Notes: generated by a model from the sequence alone, not told the origin. Shown: positions 21,581 through 32,560, numbered from the stretch's first letter. The stretch is DNA of 64,000 nt from Riptortus pedestris (GCA_019009955.1 CM032230.1:21939001-22003000), one strand, 5' to 3'. Made by a program: numbers and translations.

Positions 21581-21921
21581 ACGTGCGTCATAATATAATA
21601 GCTTATAGTTAATATGACATGATTAGGAGTGGGAGTTTACTGAAGGCTGAAAACTAATAAAATCTAAATACCTCTAATAATCAAGATTTCGAAAAAAAAC
21701 ATACATAACATTTACAGAGCATTACATTTGGAATAAGAATAGTTCCAATAAACATTCTTCGATCCTACGCATAATAACGGATATATTAAGAATTTTCGAA
21801 ATATCTCTTCTTCCCCCATCCACTGACCGGAATTCAGCCATTAACGAACTTGATCTTCAGTTATACATGAAACGAGTTTGGTAACGATCAAGCAAAAAAT
21901 TGCGATCGATTGAGTGTTAAG

Positions 21922-21927
<6 letters not shown>

Positions 21928-21972
<45 letters not shown>
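21928..21972. repeat. (TG)n microsatellite
   Basis: About 22 TG units, at the fusion point of the two inverted HINE-P halves. Confidence 0.95.
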
Positions 21973-21975
<3 letters not shown>

Positions 21976-22972
21976 ACGCTCTAGGGTTATGTTATCACAA
22001 TTTGTTCGCTACCGAACCTCACATATAAACGTTTTATTGAAAAAGAAAGATCAAGTTCGTTAATAGCAGAAATGGGACCAGTGGGAGGGAGAGGGGTTAG
22101 AGGAGGGGGATTTCGAAAATTCAGAATATCTCCGTTACTATACGTCGGATCGAAATATTATATAGATTTAGTCTTATTACAAATTGAATGAGCTATAAAT
22201 ATAGTTCTATACATATTTTCCGTCTGAAGTATATTAACGGAGATATTCGAATTTTTTAGTTTTTGGTCTTCAGTAAGTAAGCTCTCACTCTAACACAAAT
22301 GCATATTAACTAAAAGCTTTTATATTATGAAGCACTTTCTCTTAAGCCTAAATACCAAATATTGTTCTCGTAGAACATTATTATTAACCGAAATATTTGC
22401 ATTATCTAGTTTTCAACCTTCGGTGAATCCCAAACCTACTCATGTCATTACCAATATGCTGTTATATCGTGAACAATATTATTCTAAGTGTAACTAACTA
22501 CTAAATATTGACTTCATTGAAATTACACTGTGTGCGATATATGCAAATACGTTGTGTGATGGCGATATCCTTTAACATTTGACGTTCCTAACATGTAAAT
22601 GTTTATTGTATCTTTACCATTAACAATATTTAGCCGTTTCAGTCTACAGTAAATGTCATATTTGTTAGATGAAATCTGACCTAGATAGGGGTTTAGGGAG
22701 GATGGGGATTCAGAATATCTCCGTTATTATAAATCGCTTAGTGAAATGTCATAGAACAATTCTACTACTGAAACTATGTTCGGCAATAGGTGCTCTATGC
22801 ATTTATTATATTATTAAGAGAGTTATTCGTATTTTTTTTTATTTGATTCAGAATTAGCCATGAGATGAGATCACAATACCAGCACGAGGGAAATCTGCTT
22901 AGTTAACAACGTTCTTGCGTGACGGACGTTTTTCATCTATTATATGGTTTCCTTGATAGACGTTTTATATTA

Positions 22973-23818
22973 GACTAGCTGTACCCTGCGCGCGTACGCC
23001 ACCAACTAAAATACTAAATTATGATAAAGATGTAAATAATAGAAGTTACTAAATATCAAACCATCTTTTTTCATGTGCAGGTTGGGCAAAAATCAATAGG
23101 AAACGAAATATGAAGATTTTTCATTCCATGCCTCCCTAACAACCCCCACTCCTGTTCGTTCCTAAAAATGTTAATGTAGCTTATAGTAAAAAATACGGAG
23201 TTTTGTTCATTTCGGATTAGTCATTTGTGTCCCCTTCTATAGTTTTCCGTGTATAACTCATTTATACTTCGCTATACGGCAAAAGTGCATATAACAAAAG
23301 TTACTTTAAATAACAAAAAAAACAAAACAACGTTCGTTATTTGTACGTTTGCCGAAAAATGAATAGATTTTCAAATATTGCGATTTTATATTTCACACCT
23401 CCCTTATAACCACCACTCCTGTTCGTACCTCGAAGTTTTAATATAGCTTATAATCACAGAGGTGTTAATACCAAATCACATACGGAGTTTTGTTTAATTC
23501 GGTTGAGTCTTTTGTGACATAAAAATTGTTGACTCCCACTACTGTTTTTAGCGTATACCTCATTTATACTTCGGTATACGACAAAACGGAATATTACAAA
23601 AGTTAATCAAAATAAACAAGTTTTGTTATGTGCATATTTGCAGAAAAACCAATAGGAGACGAAATATCGCTATTTTGAATTTGTGGCCTCCCTTATAACC
23701 CCCACTCCTGTTCGTCTCAGAGAATATAGCCAGAAACCTAACCTGTTTTAATTCGGTTAAGCCGTTTACAATTCTATAAAGGACATACAGACAAACATTC
23801 ATTTTTATATATATAGAC
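22973..23818 (+). mobile_element. D repeat with intact-looking head and tail
   Basis: The head ACTAGCTGTACCCTGCGCGC is followed by three subunits (near 23025, 23301, 23602), each with the CTCCCTTATAACC..CACTC block. The end is GCCGTTTACAATTCTATAAA, ACAGACAAACATTCATTT and TATATATAGAC. This copy best defines the element ends. Non-coding. Confidence 0.75.
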
Positions 23819-24212
23819 AAAGATATAGATTGAAATTGCATTGAAAGTTTAATAGTATTTGTATGAGGGGACAAGATGCAGGCCCGTGCACTGTCTAATT
23901 GTAAAAGGGTGAAGTATGGGTTGTTTTGCTAGCGGGGGTATCTGAAACCCCTCCTGCCATGATGATATATAGCTAGATCTGGCTAATAGATTTTACCCAC
24001 GATATAGGAGCCTTCTTCCTACAAGTATCTTCCCGTTCCCATTAAGTCAAATTGAAATTTATGTATAAGAGATCCATTCGATATTGGTTTTCTAACTCTT
24101 CGATAAAACCCATCTCTCGTCTAACGCGGGCGAGGACCGAGGGGGTTCTATTTAAGAAAATAAATTTTAACCCTGTAAAATTGGATAATTCCTCATTAAT
24201 GACATTTCTTTT
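23819..24212. other. No recognised feature
   Basis: Moderately GC-rich patches (23880-23970, 24110-24150) without ORFs of note. Confidence 0.45.
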
Positions 24213-24945
24213 TAGCAGAATTTCGAGCTATTGAGGCTGAACTCATGACGCGATTTTCGAAAAATTTATTCGTGATTTAAGAAATATATCAGAATTGTAT
24301 AACATACTACTTACTATATCGAAAACTTTAATTTATAATGAATCAGAATAAATTTGATCTCATTCAATCAAATTATAGTAATTTAAGAACATAAGACAGG
24401 GTGTTATCACAACGAATTTTCATGTACAATATCTCGTGTAATAAAGGTCTCTTCAAAACGATATCTGATATTTAAGCTTCGAATAATGTTTTATATTACA
24501 TTAAAAGAGTATTGTTTATATAACATGAGTACAAGTGGCTGTTTCCTGAAAGCGGAAAACTGAAAAATGGTAAGATCTCGATTAATATTCAAGACAGAGG
24601 ATAAATGTATATAACAATATTTATAGTACATTTAATGTGCCATAAAATTAAATTTTTGATCCAACGTATAGTAATAGAGGAATTTACGAACATCCCAAGT
24701 CCAATTTCAGCCATTAACGAACCTGATCTTTATTTTTACATAAAACGATTAAATATCGAGTTTCGTAACGACCAAACTAAAATTGCGACCACTAGAGTGT
24801 TAGCAGATATATATATAACATTTTGAACAAGCCTCATTTTCGGCATCTCCTAGGTTGGGATCGATGGACATTTGAAGAAATGTTTCGAAAATCGCGTCAT
24901 AAGTACGATCTCAATAGCTGAGTTCTCTGAAGGGAAATTTGCTAA
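24213..24945. mobile_element. 3'-3' HINE-P composite
   Basis: The left ~55 bp is a reverse HINE-P 3' end (AGCAGAATTTCGAGCTATTG, ACTCATGACGCGATTTTCGA). The rest is a forward long variant that lacks its own 5' end and finishes with GATCGATGGACATTTGAAGA, TCTCAATAGCTGAG and GGGAAATTTGCTAA. Both outer ends are therefore HINE-P 3' termini facing outward, giving ~60-bp imperfect TIRs. Confidence 0.75.
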
Positions 24946-24991
24946 TAAAACCAAGAATATGTACTATCTCCTTTAAGCGGAATCCTATAAA

Positions 24992-25853
24992 GGCCGGTCC
25001 AGACGCTCCGTTTTGTACGTTTTGTCTGCGCAGTCTTAAGACGGAATGAAAACGTTGCAATTTGTAGAGCGTCGACACGGCACAGACATATCTGTATATT
25101 TTGCTCAGTTTTGTGTGAGATCGTCATGGAGGAGGTACTACTCTGGTCGATTTTCGCGATGTGTCTTGTTAAAAAAAAAAAAAGATTGCAACATCTCAGA
25201 AGTACCCGGCGTTCAAAGTGGTCGCGGAAGTGGCTTCTAAAAAGGAAGCACTTTTCCCATATCAAATTATTGTGTGAATTACGTGATTAACCTACTGATT
25301 GGCGGAACTACTTGCGAATGGACGTTGACACATACTTATTTATTGGAATTAGTGACACCGCATATCAACAAAGAAAATACTTGTATGAGAACAGCAATAT
25401 CAGCACATGAAAGGCAATTATTGCCGTGATGAAGCTATGAAAATGATTGCCGTTGCATCAATTTCTTTAAATTTATTTGCTAAGCTTTCATACGCCTCCC
25501 CCTTCTTATCCCTGTCACTGTATTCTTTTGATTTAACACGCCAAATGCACGGGAAACTTTCCCGACTGAGCTATAAAATCTGTTAAAAACTCCCTAGAAC
25601 ATTGCTGAAGGTCAGCCATTGTCAACTGACGAATTGAAACTTGGTATCAAAATGAAAACGGAAAACGGCGCTACCGTCCACACACGACTTGTCTGCGCAG
25701 TTCAAGGAAACTAAAAACTTTTACTAAAACTGTACCGTCTTCGAAATGGGTTCAAAACTGCACAGTTTTCCAGTCCACACGCAACGTTTTATCTGCAAAG
25801 TTTTGAACTGCGCAGACAAAACGTTGTGCAAAACGGAGTGTCTGAAATCGGCC
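24992..25853 (+). mobile_element. PIF/Harbinger deletion derivative with TIRs
   Basis: The left end GGCCGGTCCAGACGCTCCGT, then TTTTGTCTGCGCAGTCTTAA, is matched by the reverse complement of the right end (GGCCGATTTCAGACACTCCG, then TTTTGTCTGCGCAGTTCAAA), giving ~55-bp TIRs with a small indel. Subterminal repeats of the CTGCGCAGTTCAA motif occur at 25690 and 25800. The interior holds the start of a Harbinger transposase and then unrelated-looking sequence, so most of the transposase and the Myb-like gene are lost. The 3-bp target duplication could not be resolved. Confidence 0.85.
25126..25430 (+). pseudogene. Harbinger transposase N-terminal remnant (HARBI1-like)
   Basis: From ATG 25126 the frame reads MEEVLLWSIFAMCLVKKKK and SRKWLLKRKHFSHIKLLCEL, then an in-frame stop at 25288-25290, then PTDWRNYLRMDVDTYL. 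A shift to another frame gives LLELVTPHINKENTCMRTAI and SAHER. These are conserved N-terminal blocks of arthropod HARBI1-like transposases (ELR..DP.DW+NYLRMD...Y..LL..V.P.I....T.MR.AI...ERL). The catalytic DDE part is absent. One stop plus one frameshift make it a pseudogene. Confidence 0.8.
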
Positions 25854-26340
25854 TTTAGTAATGAAGAAAACACTGTCCAAAAACGAATTGAGTTCCTTAA
25901 GACTGTAAATTTTATTTACAATGACCCTCCTGGCAGAAGTAATATAATACTTGTTATTCCATTAGAAATATGAAATGTAAGAAGAGTGATAGCTGCTCGA
26001 TCAAATAAAGCTTGTATCAGACAAACGGGAATAATTCGTGAAACTCTTCGCACCCACAATCCGCGTATAATAAGAAACACCTGCTTTAATTGAATGCCCC
26101 CCCCCCCCGACAACGGTATTATAGACCTGAGAATAATGAAGAGGAACCTGGGAAAGCAATTAGGGCTTCTCATATTGAAAATGAGAATCTTCATTCATGA
26201 AGTATAACAAGTCAAATCTAAGAAGATCTGGGCTTAACGGAGAATACCCCGGGTAATTATAAATATTGCAGATAATGAACACATCTCATTTTCATTTAGG
26301 TTCTTCGCTTCATAAAAACATCAATTACAATAGAAGCCAA
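25854..26340. other. No recognised feature
   Basis: Contains a C11 run at 26097-26108; ORFs here look spurious. Confidence 0.45.
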
Positions 26341-26655
26341 TCAGACTTCTCTTAATGGAAATCAACGATTGAGGTCGTACTTATGAAGCGATTTTTGAAA
26401 AATTCTCACAAATGTACATCGATCTTACGGATGACGGAAATGAGGTTCGTCAAAATTATATATCTCTCTTACCGCTCTAGCGGTCGAAATTTTCATTAGG
26501 TCATTACCAAACTCAATATTTAAACGTTTTATGTAAAGCTAAAGATCACGTTTGTAAATGGGCGAAATCAGACAAGTGGGACTGGGGAGATTTAGAGGGG
26601 TAGAATTTCAAAAACTCTACGTCATATAACGGAAGGATCAAAAGGTCAAACACAC
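26341..26655 (-). mobile_element. HINE-P, reverse, 5' truncated, degenerate
   Basis: CAACGATTGAGGTCGTACTT, ATGTACATCGATCTTACGGA, TCTAGCGGTCGAAATTTTC, ATTTAAACGTTTTATGTAAA and GGGGAGATTTAGAGGGG are in the expected order. The terminal palindrome has decayed to ACTTCTCTTAATGGAAATCA. Confidence 0.75.
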
Positions 26656-26966
26656 CTCCACTCTTAATACTTCGTTTATTAAAGACAAGAGTACTTTCGG
26701 GGCGAACCGTTCCATTTTCAGTGCTCTGTGACACAACATTTACACTTTGAAAAAACATGTAATATATAAATAAATGAAAAAGTCAAAAAACGGTATTCAA
26801 AAAAAAAAATTAAAAACAAACAAATATATAAAATGCAATAAAAAACTTATAACTAAAACGTTTACATTACATTAAAAGAAACATATAACAGAATAACTAA
26901 GAGACAATGGCTATGAGGACATAGCCAGCACAAATCCCAAGTCTACGTCATATGTCGCATCGATAA
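26656..26966. other. AT-rich linker; end may be HINE-P
   Basis: 26938-26966 (ACGTCATATGTCGCATCGAT) resembles the HINE-P block around CGTCGGATCGAAAAATTG, consistent with the following LINE having landed in a reverse HINE-P copy. The rest is unassigned. Confidence 0.4.
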
Positions 26967-27705
26967 ATTATTTATTTATTTAGGTGTGTCGCAATGTAAG
27001 CAATTCACACATTGTTATAATACTAAAATAGTAAAGGCAAAGCCACCTTATAAAAACCAATAAAAAAGGTTAAAAATCTACAGAGGTAGGTAGAAGTACG
27101 GTTATTTATTTTTTCTCCAGTGGATATTATTGCAGTCTAGTTTTTGATTATTTAATCCTAAATCTGGTTGCAAATGTGTGTGTCTTTGATGTGTTTTATG
27201 ACTTTTGTAATGTATGGGCTGTTCTCGTGTAGTAGTTCTGATAAGTTGGTGGGTAAGTTCTTGTCTGTTATTAGTCTGCAGTCTGTATGTAAGTGTATAA
27301 ATAGTTAGTTGTGTATTGCAGAGTGTACATAATGGTGATTCAGTCCTAGTCATGAGGTGTCCATGTGTTATCAATGAATGGCCGTGCCTCAAACGAGCAA
27401 GGACTACTTCTCTTCAAGTGTCCCGATTACTTGACAGCCATTCACGAATAGTGTCTTTTATTTCTCGTAGTTTTGTGTATGTCAGATGCCATTCCGATTC
27501 CCATTTCAAGTTGAACTCTTTTTTAATGAATTTAATGGCATCGTGTCCTGCAATGTGGTCAGTGTAATAAGTCAAGTTGAGTTGCTAATTTTGCATGTTT
27601 GACAGGCAAAATATTTTCCGTCTGAATATCCTGGTATCCATTGGATAGTTATTACTTTATCCATCTGTGTTTGTAAGTTAGTAGTTCCTGAAGTTGTTTC
27701 TTAAA
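26967..27705 (-). mobile_element. 5'-truncated I-like LINE (RNase H + C-terminal domain)
   Basis: On the minus strand the tail is (AAAT)n at 26967-26981. Upstream is an ORF2 end: VITIQWIPGYSDGKYFACQ matches the last RNase H block (PGH..I.GNE.AD). After a frameshift come FIKKEFNLKWESEWH, IKDTIREWLSSNRD, a stop (near 27415), then REVVLARLRHGHSLITHGHL and SPLCTLCNTQLTI, the LTRLR.GH....YL......C..C motif of I-clade LINEs. HINE-P blocks flank both sides (right flank TTATATAGAACCAATATTAT), with AAATTA a possible short target duplication. Confidence 0.8.
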
Positions 27706-27830
27706 ATTATATAGAACCAATATTATTTATTCATTTATTGTTCAATAAATGTTTTCTCTTTCTTCAATATTAACCTAGATACTGGCTATTTTTTTTTTGG
27801 GGGGGGGGGTTTCAAAAAAACCCCACTTTC
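27706..27830 (-). mobile_element. HINE-P fragment, reverse, with T9-G11 run
   Basis: ATATAGAACCAATATTATTT and TTCTTCAATATTAACCTAGA match the conserved HINE-P stretch; a homopolymer TTTTTTTTTGGGGGGGGGGG follows at 27791-27810. Continues the host copy interrupted by the LINE. Confidence 0.6.
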
Positions 27831-28326
27831 AGTAATCTCTCTTTACCTTAAGGTTTGCCCTCTGAATAAATTCTTGCTTACATGCCAGTGGGGCAAGACT
27901 TGGAGGGTACATTAAAGTTCTAGTCTGCATACTCACATTAGCTAATACCTATCATTAGTCAGCTTATACAGGCTACAGGCTACCGAGGTATGGCGATCCA
28001 ACAACTCAGACCTTGAATCGAATTTTCTCCGCACATGTCGTTACTGGTGTGAATGGAATTTTTCTCACAATGCCTTTATTGATGGATGGTCTGGTGCAGA
28101 AAGCAATGGGAAACCACTGCATGCTCTTGGGAGTCTCTTATACCCTTGTTGGGTCCCGTGAAAATCAAGTTTACCTGTTCACGAGATCAATTACTAACCA
28201 GGTTTAGCCTGTAAATACTTAAGGTTAGATTTTAACAGTAAACAAACTTGGTCTTTAGTTTTATTTTACAAGAATCGCTTACATATGGAGTTCAGTAGGA
28301 GTACAGATAGAGCGGTAACAGAAAAG
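27831..28326. other. Unassigned GC-richer block at 27960-28205
   Basis: The segment with AAAGCAATGGGAAACCACTG followed by CCCTTGTTGGGTCCCGTGAA has markedly higher GC than its surroundings. It is faintly reminiscent of RTE/BovB 3'-region motifs (AAGGCAATGGCAAACCAC), but no ORF supports that. It could equally be an exon-sized host remnant. Confidence 0.3.
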
Positions 28327-28458
28327 TGTGTGTGTGTGTGTGGGTGTGTGTGTGTATATATATATACACATACATACATATATATATGTACATACATACA
28401 TACATAATCGCGTCATGAGTGCAACCTCAATAACTGATTTTGCTTAAGGAAAGATTTT
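28327..28458 (+). mobile_element. HINE-P 3' end fragment after a compound microsatellite
   Basis: A (GT)n-(TA)n-(CATA)n tract at 28327-28407 is followed by ATCGCGTCATGAGTGCAACC and TCAATAACTGATTTTGCTTA, the last HINE-P block with a broken palindrome. The CCTCATTTTCGTC block is missing. Confidence 0.65.
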
Positions 28459-29174
28459 TTAAATTACTTTGAGTCAAATATTTGGTCCCTCGAAATAATG
28501 ACGGATCATTTTCCATAGCCGAACATCCGCTGCTATATATAAGCTCATTTTCGTAAAGTTCCAACTCTCGAAGGCAAGCTAATTGACTGATCTGGCATAC
28601 TCCCTAAAGAATTTTGTAACATGGTGACACTGATCCTTAGTTTTAACAAATTATGAATATGGGAAAATGAAAGTTTAAGGCAAACATACGAGAAGTAATA
28701 ATTAACAAACTTCGTAATGGGCATAGGTCTCAATTTATCATTTTCTTAGAAGAAACTATGATACAATTAACTCTATTAGAGATAACAGAGGTAAATACAA
28801 GATTATTAAAACAGAATATTTATATTTTCAACTACCAACAATGTTTTTTTAAAAAAAGTGCACAACTCAAATGCATTACAGAATCGCAATGAAACCTCCA
28901 CACGGACAGCCTCAACAAACTAGATAACTTCCCAGCAAAGATTTAACAGACATTATATATAATATACGTACATACAAACATTAATTTATTCGTTGAATGT
29001 ATCTGTGTTGGGAAGTATCTAAATACTTGGAACACACTCACACACAATAGTAACGTCTGTCCGTACAACATTTCACGATACTTATTCGTTTCACGTGGCA
29101 TTATTGAAACGATATCAACAAATTTGGCTTTGGTGCCTGTTAATTTGTATGATAACTTTTCACTACCACACACT
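28459..29174. other. No recognised feature
   Basis: AT-rich; small ORFs without content. Confidence 0.5.
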
Positions 29175-29625
29175 ACTGAACCAAATTTTATGAAACTTGG
29201 AACGTATATAACAACTAACCCAACTAAACACTTTAGGCTATACTAACAAATATCCTCAGAGACGAACAGGAGTGAGGGTTATAACGGAGGCCTGAAATTA
29301 AAAATGGCGATATTTCGCTTCATCTTAGTTTTATGGCAAACATGCACATAACAATAGTTGTTTATTTTATTATTTAGAGTAACTTTAGTTATATACACTT
29401 TTGGCGTATAATAAAGTACACACGCGAAATACACTAACAACTAAAGCAGGAGTCAACAATTTTATTGGGCACTAACGATTGAGCCGAATTTACCAAAATT
29501 CATCATGAGAAATAGCATCAATTCATCCATGAGTATAAGCTATATTAAAAAAAAAGGCACGAACAGGAGTGGGAATACTCTGCAATTCTAAAATTGGGGT
29601 ATTTAGTTTCGGCAAACATACACGT
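29175..29625 (-). mobile_element. D repeat, reverse, partial (about 1.5 subunits)
   Basis: AAATTTTATGAAACTTGGAA, CAGAGACGAACAGGAGTGAG, GCACATAACAATAGTTGTTT, ATTTAGAGTAACTTTAGTTA and GAACAGGAGTGGGAATACTC match D-repeat blocks in reverse. The head is lost. Confidence 0.8.
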
Positions 29626-30334
29626 ATGTTTATGTTGTTATTCATAGAAATCTTTGATTTTCACAAATGTTTTCGTATAGCAACGTATAAAGGAAGTAAA
29701 TTGCATAGAGAAAAAATGTCTGCTCATAGTAGTATTGCTATATTCAACAATTCTTTCCAATATATGAACCACTGTGGTAAAACACCTTGATAAATTAATT
29801 CAAATATATGATAATATTTTAATCTTAATAACATAAATCCGTCTTTTTTTAAAGCCAGTAGCAGGTTGTACTAACAAAAAAGTACACTGCCTCCCGCCAC
29901 CATCTCTTTTCCCGAACATATATTAATGAGAAATGCCAGTTTACCCGTATATGTATTTAATTGAAACGTGAAAATTATCTGAAGAAATACTCAATTATCA
30001 GTATTTTAAAGATAATTTTATCACATTTCCTAATATAATTTAATGTATTACAGGATTGAGATCCTAAATGAGTGGCACGTTGGTTAAACTGAGCCTAGGG
30101 AGGTGTAGGGATACTTCCTTTGTCCTATTAGTTCTGCCACTCCCCTGCCGACCTCAAATTGGTTCTAAGAATACATGTCCCAAGATGCTTATACTTATAG
30201 GGATGAAGTATTATTCTCAGCAATGTGAATTTGTTTATTATAACTATCATAAATGAATAATTTAAAATGACATTGGCAGGTAGAGTGAAGTTGCCCAGTT
30301 GTCTCTTGTACCCTGAACTAATTACTACCCCTAT
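29626..30334. other. No recognised feature
   Basis: AT-rich, apparently unique. The ORF 30068-30256 (with a locally GC-richer 60 bp) is not recognised. Confidence 0.45.
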
Positions 30335-31025
30335 CTGAATTAATTAATTATGTACTATAATATTAATAATGTATTATAAGTTACATAATAATTATAATTA
30401 CACTTAATAATAATAATAATAACACATAATAATTATAATTACAATTAGTTATAGTATATAAAATTATAATTATAATACATAATAATCAGTATGCATTATA
30501 ATAATAACAACATATAATAATTATAATTACAATTAATTATAGTACATAATAATTATGTACTAAAAGTTACATAATAATCATTATGTACTATAATAATAAC
30601 AACACATAATAATTATAATTACAATTAATTATAGTACATAATATTATAATTATAGTACATAATAATTATGTACTATAATAATAACACATAATAATTATAA
30701 TTACAATTAATTATAGTACATAGAATTATAATTATAGTGCATAATATTATAGTTATAGTACATATAATTATAGTACATAATAATTATGTACTAAAAGTTA
30801 CATAATAATCATTACGTACTATAATAATAACAACAACACTTAATAATTATAATTACAATTAATTATAGTACATAATATTATAGTTAAAGTACATATAATT
30901 ATAGTACATAATAATTATGTACTAAAAGTTGCATAATAATCATTATGTACTATAATAATAGCAACACATAATAATTATAATTACAATTAATTATAGTACA
31001 TAGTAATCATTATGTACTATAATAA
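30335..31025. repeat. AT-only VNTR (irregular ~80-150-bp units)
   Basis: The phrase AATTATAATTACAATTARTT recurs about six times, alternating with CATAATAATTATGTACTA and ATAATAATAACAACACATAA. G+C is around 10 percent. The phrases are partly self-complementary (GTACATAATAATTATGTAC), so the whole array can fold. Confidence 0.85.
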
Positions 31026-31200
31026 TAATAAAGATGAATCCCATTTTCTTTCAGAAGGGCAAAATAAGGAACTTCATAGCCGTTACTACAGTCGCCTTTA
31101 TGACTCGGAGGTAGACTTGGCTTCTGTCGCGTGGCTTACGTCTGGAAAGCTATTTTCAGAAACAAAAGGTTTCATTACAGCTATCCAAGACCGTGTGATG

Positions 31201-31371
31201 AAGGAAATCAAACTTGTCTACCTTTAGGATATTAAATTATTTTTATATTAGTGTTGCTAGGTAGTAACACATGACTTGTTATAACCTTTATCTATTGTTG
31301 TTATGTTATGTTGGTTAGAAAAATATATTTGTGTTAGTAAAAGATAACCCCAGTTTATTACTGAATTTTAA
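31201..31371. other. Non-coding interruption inside the RLE-LINE
   Basis: About 170 bp between the AIQDRV and IATRSYRRHI segments, with stops in all frames. It has no TIR or tail. Comparison of the flanks (GTGAT|G before, GCGAT|T after) suggests an insertion at the codon for the residue after V. An intron is possible but no convincing splice pair is apparent. Confidence 0.45.
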
Positions 31372-32010
31372 CAAGCGATTGCCACCAGATCATACAGACG
31401 TCATATCCTCAAGGACAGTAGTGTCTCAGACAAATGTAGATTATGCAACAAAGCTTATGAGTCCATTCAACACATCACGGCAGGATGTGAGATAGTTGCT
31501 GGATCTGAGTACTTACAAAGGCACAATAGCGTGGCAAAAGTATACTATCAAGCTCTAGCAGAGAAATTATGCATTGTAGTCAGGAATGTGGCTTATTATC
31601 GATATAATCCTCAAAAATTATTGGAAAAAGATAATATAAAGATGTATTGGGACGAAGCGATGATAACTGACCATACTGTGCATCATAACAAACCGGATAT
31701 TCTTATTATTGACAAGATCAATAAGACTGCTGATATTATTGACATCGCAGTACCGAATGATGAGAATATTCGAAAATCCCATGCCGAAAAATTAAGGAAT
31801 TATCAAGAATTGGCTATCAAGCTCAAAGAGGTATACAAACTGAAATCTGCCATAGTTACGCCTATTATAGTAAGTTCAAATGGACTCGTGCCAAAAGCAA
31901 CGATAGCTGGCACCAAGAACTTGAATCTGCCAACAATTATAAAAGAAGCACAGCAAGGGGTACTTCTTGATACTGCCAGAATCGTGCGAAAAATTTTAAA
32001 TTCCCCATAA
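31372..32010 (+). pseudogene. RLE-LINE C-terminus: zinc knuckle plus restriction-like endonuclease
   Basis: The frame is open for 212 codons with no internal stop. Near its start is KCRLCNKAYESIQHITAGC (C-x2-C-x9-H-x4-C, approximately), then YLQRHNSVAKVYYQALAEK. The PD-(D/E)xK-like core follows: NKPDILIIDKINKTADIID (catalytic P-D and downstream D), then EKLRNYQELAIKLKEVYKL with a conserved K and Y. The C-terminal TPIIVSSNGLVPKATI and LDTARIVRKIL are typical of arthropod members. The family normally nicks DNA at target sites. The first in-frame ATG (31531) is internal, so this is a fragment. Confidence 0.8.
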
Positions 32011-32334
32011 CATGTCACAATCACTAACTCAATATCGGTTGGATTTTCCCCCGATATGGATTTTACTCTAGTTTTTACTGAGTATAAACCTCCCCCATAA
32101 TATAAAGTACTATAAGTTTACTTTCCAGAAATACGAAATGGTATTTATAATAATGATTAAAAAATGATTCTTCAGGGTAATCATTAAATTCATGGTTATA
32201 AATTATATAGCCTCTGATATTAAAAAAACAAAAGACGGGTATTATAAAAATATTGTGGACAGGGAAATCTTAGATTACAAATACTTTTATTATTAAGATA
32301 TCCCAAGCAAAGACGAGTTCTAGCTAGTATGTGT
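32011..32334. other. LINE 3' flank, no further feature
   Basis: AT-rich; possibly the LINE 3' UTR for the first ~100 bp (TCGGTTGGATTTTCCCCCGA). Confidence 0.4.
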
Positions 32335-32560
32335 ATAATTTTATGGGTGCTGATAGATTTTCAGAAACCACTATAAACATCCAGCGCCTCTTCATGCAAC
32401 TCGAAACATAAATATGTAAAACAATACTCATTACTGCTGATATATTTACAAATTGGCTTTATATATGTACATCATTTAAATAAATAAAATAATCTATGGT
32501 CTCTTTTCATTACATTTGAGGCGTTGGGAATCAAAACAATAAATTACTTTTGTTTTTTTC
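32335..32560. repeat. C repeat, uninterrupted (empty site)
   Basis: TTTTCAGAAACCACTATAAA, TTCATGCAACTCGAAACATA, AAATTGGCTTTATATATGTA and TTTGAGGCGTTGGGAATCAA are continuous. The same order at 12.5 kb is interrupted by HINE-P. Confidence 0.75.

Larger units (their letters stand above)
21283..22936. mobile_element. 5'-5' HINE-P composite (two inverted copies fused at a GT tract)
   Basis: A forward copy (21283-21930, 5' end AGTCCGTCACGCAGGGGCTG) and a reverse copy (21973-22936, its 5' end GCGTGACGGACGTTTTT at the right) meet at a (TG)n tract, 21928-21972. Neither has its 3' third (no GATGGACATTTGAAGA, no terminal palindrome). The result is a ~1.65-kb unit with HINE-P 5' termini at both outer ends. 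A tSINE lies inside the left half. Confidence 0.8.
31039..32010 (+). mobile_element. 3' part of an RLE-type (R2-like) LINE, disrupted
   Basis: Two coding pieces of one LINE ORF. 31039-31200 reads SEGQNKELHSRYYSRLYDSE, then WLTSGKLFSETKGFITAIQD, the block just upstream of the zinc knuckle. After a ~170-bp non-coding interruption the ORF resumes at 31372 and ends at TAA 32008-32010. The element is 5' truncated at the AT-only VNTR. No clear poly-A or target duplication is visible at its 3' end. Confidence 0.75.

Noticed and set aside
31803..32024. Minus-strand ORF of 73 codons
   Set aside because: Antisense shadow of the RLE-LINE coding sequence.
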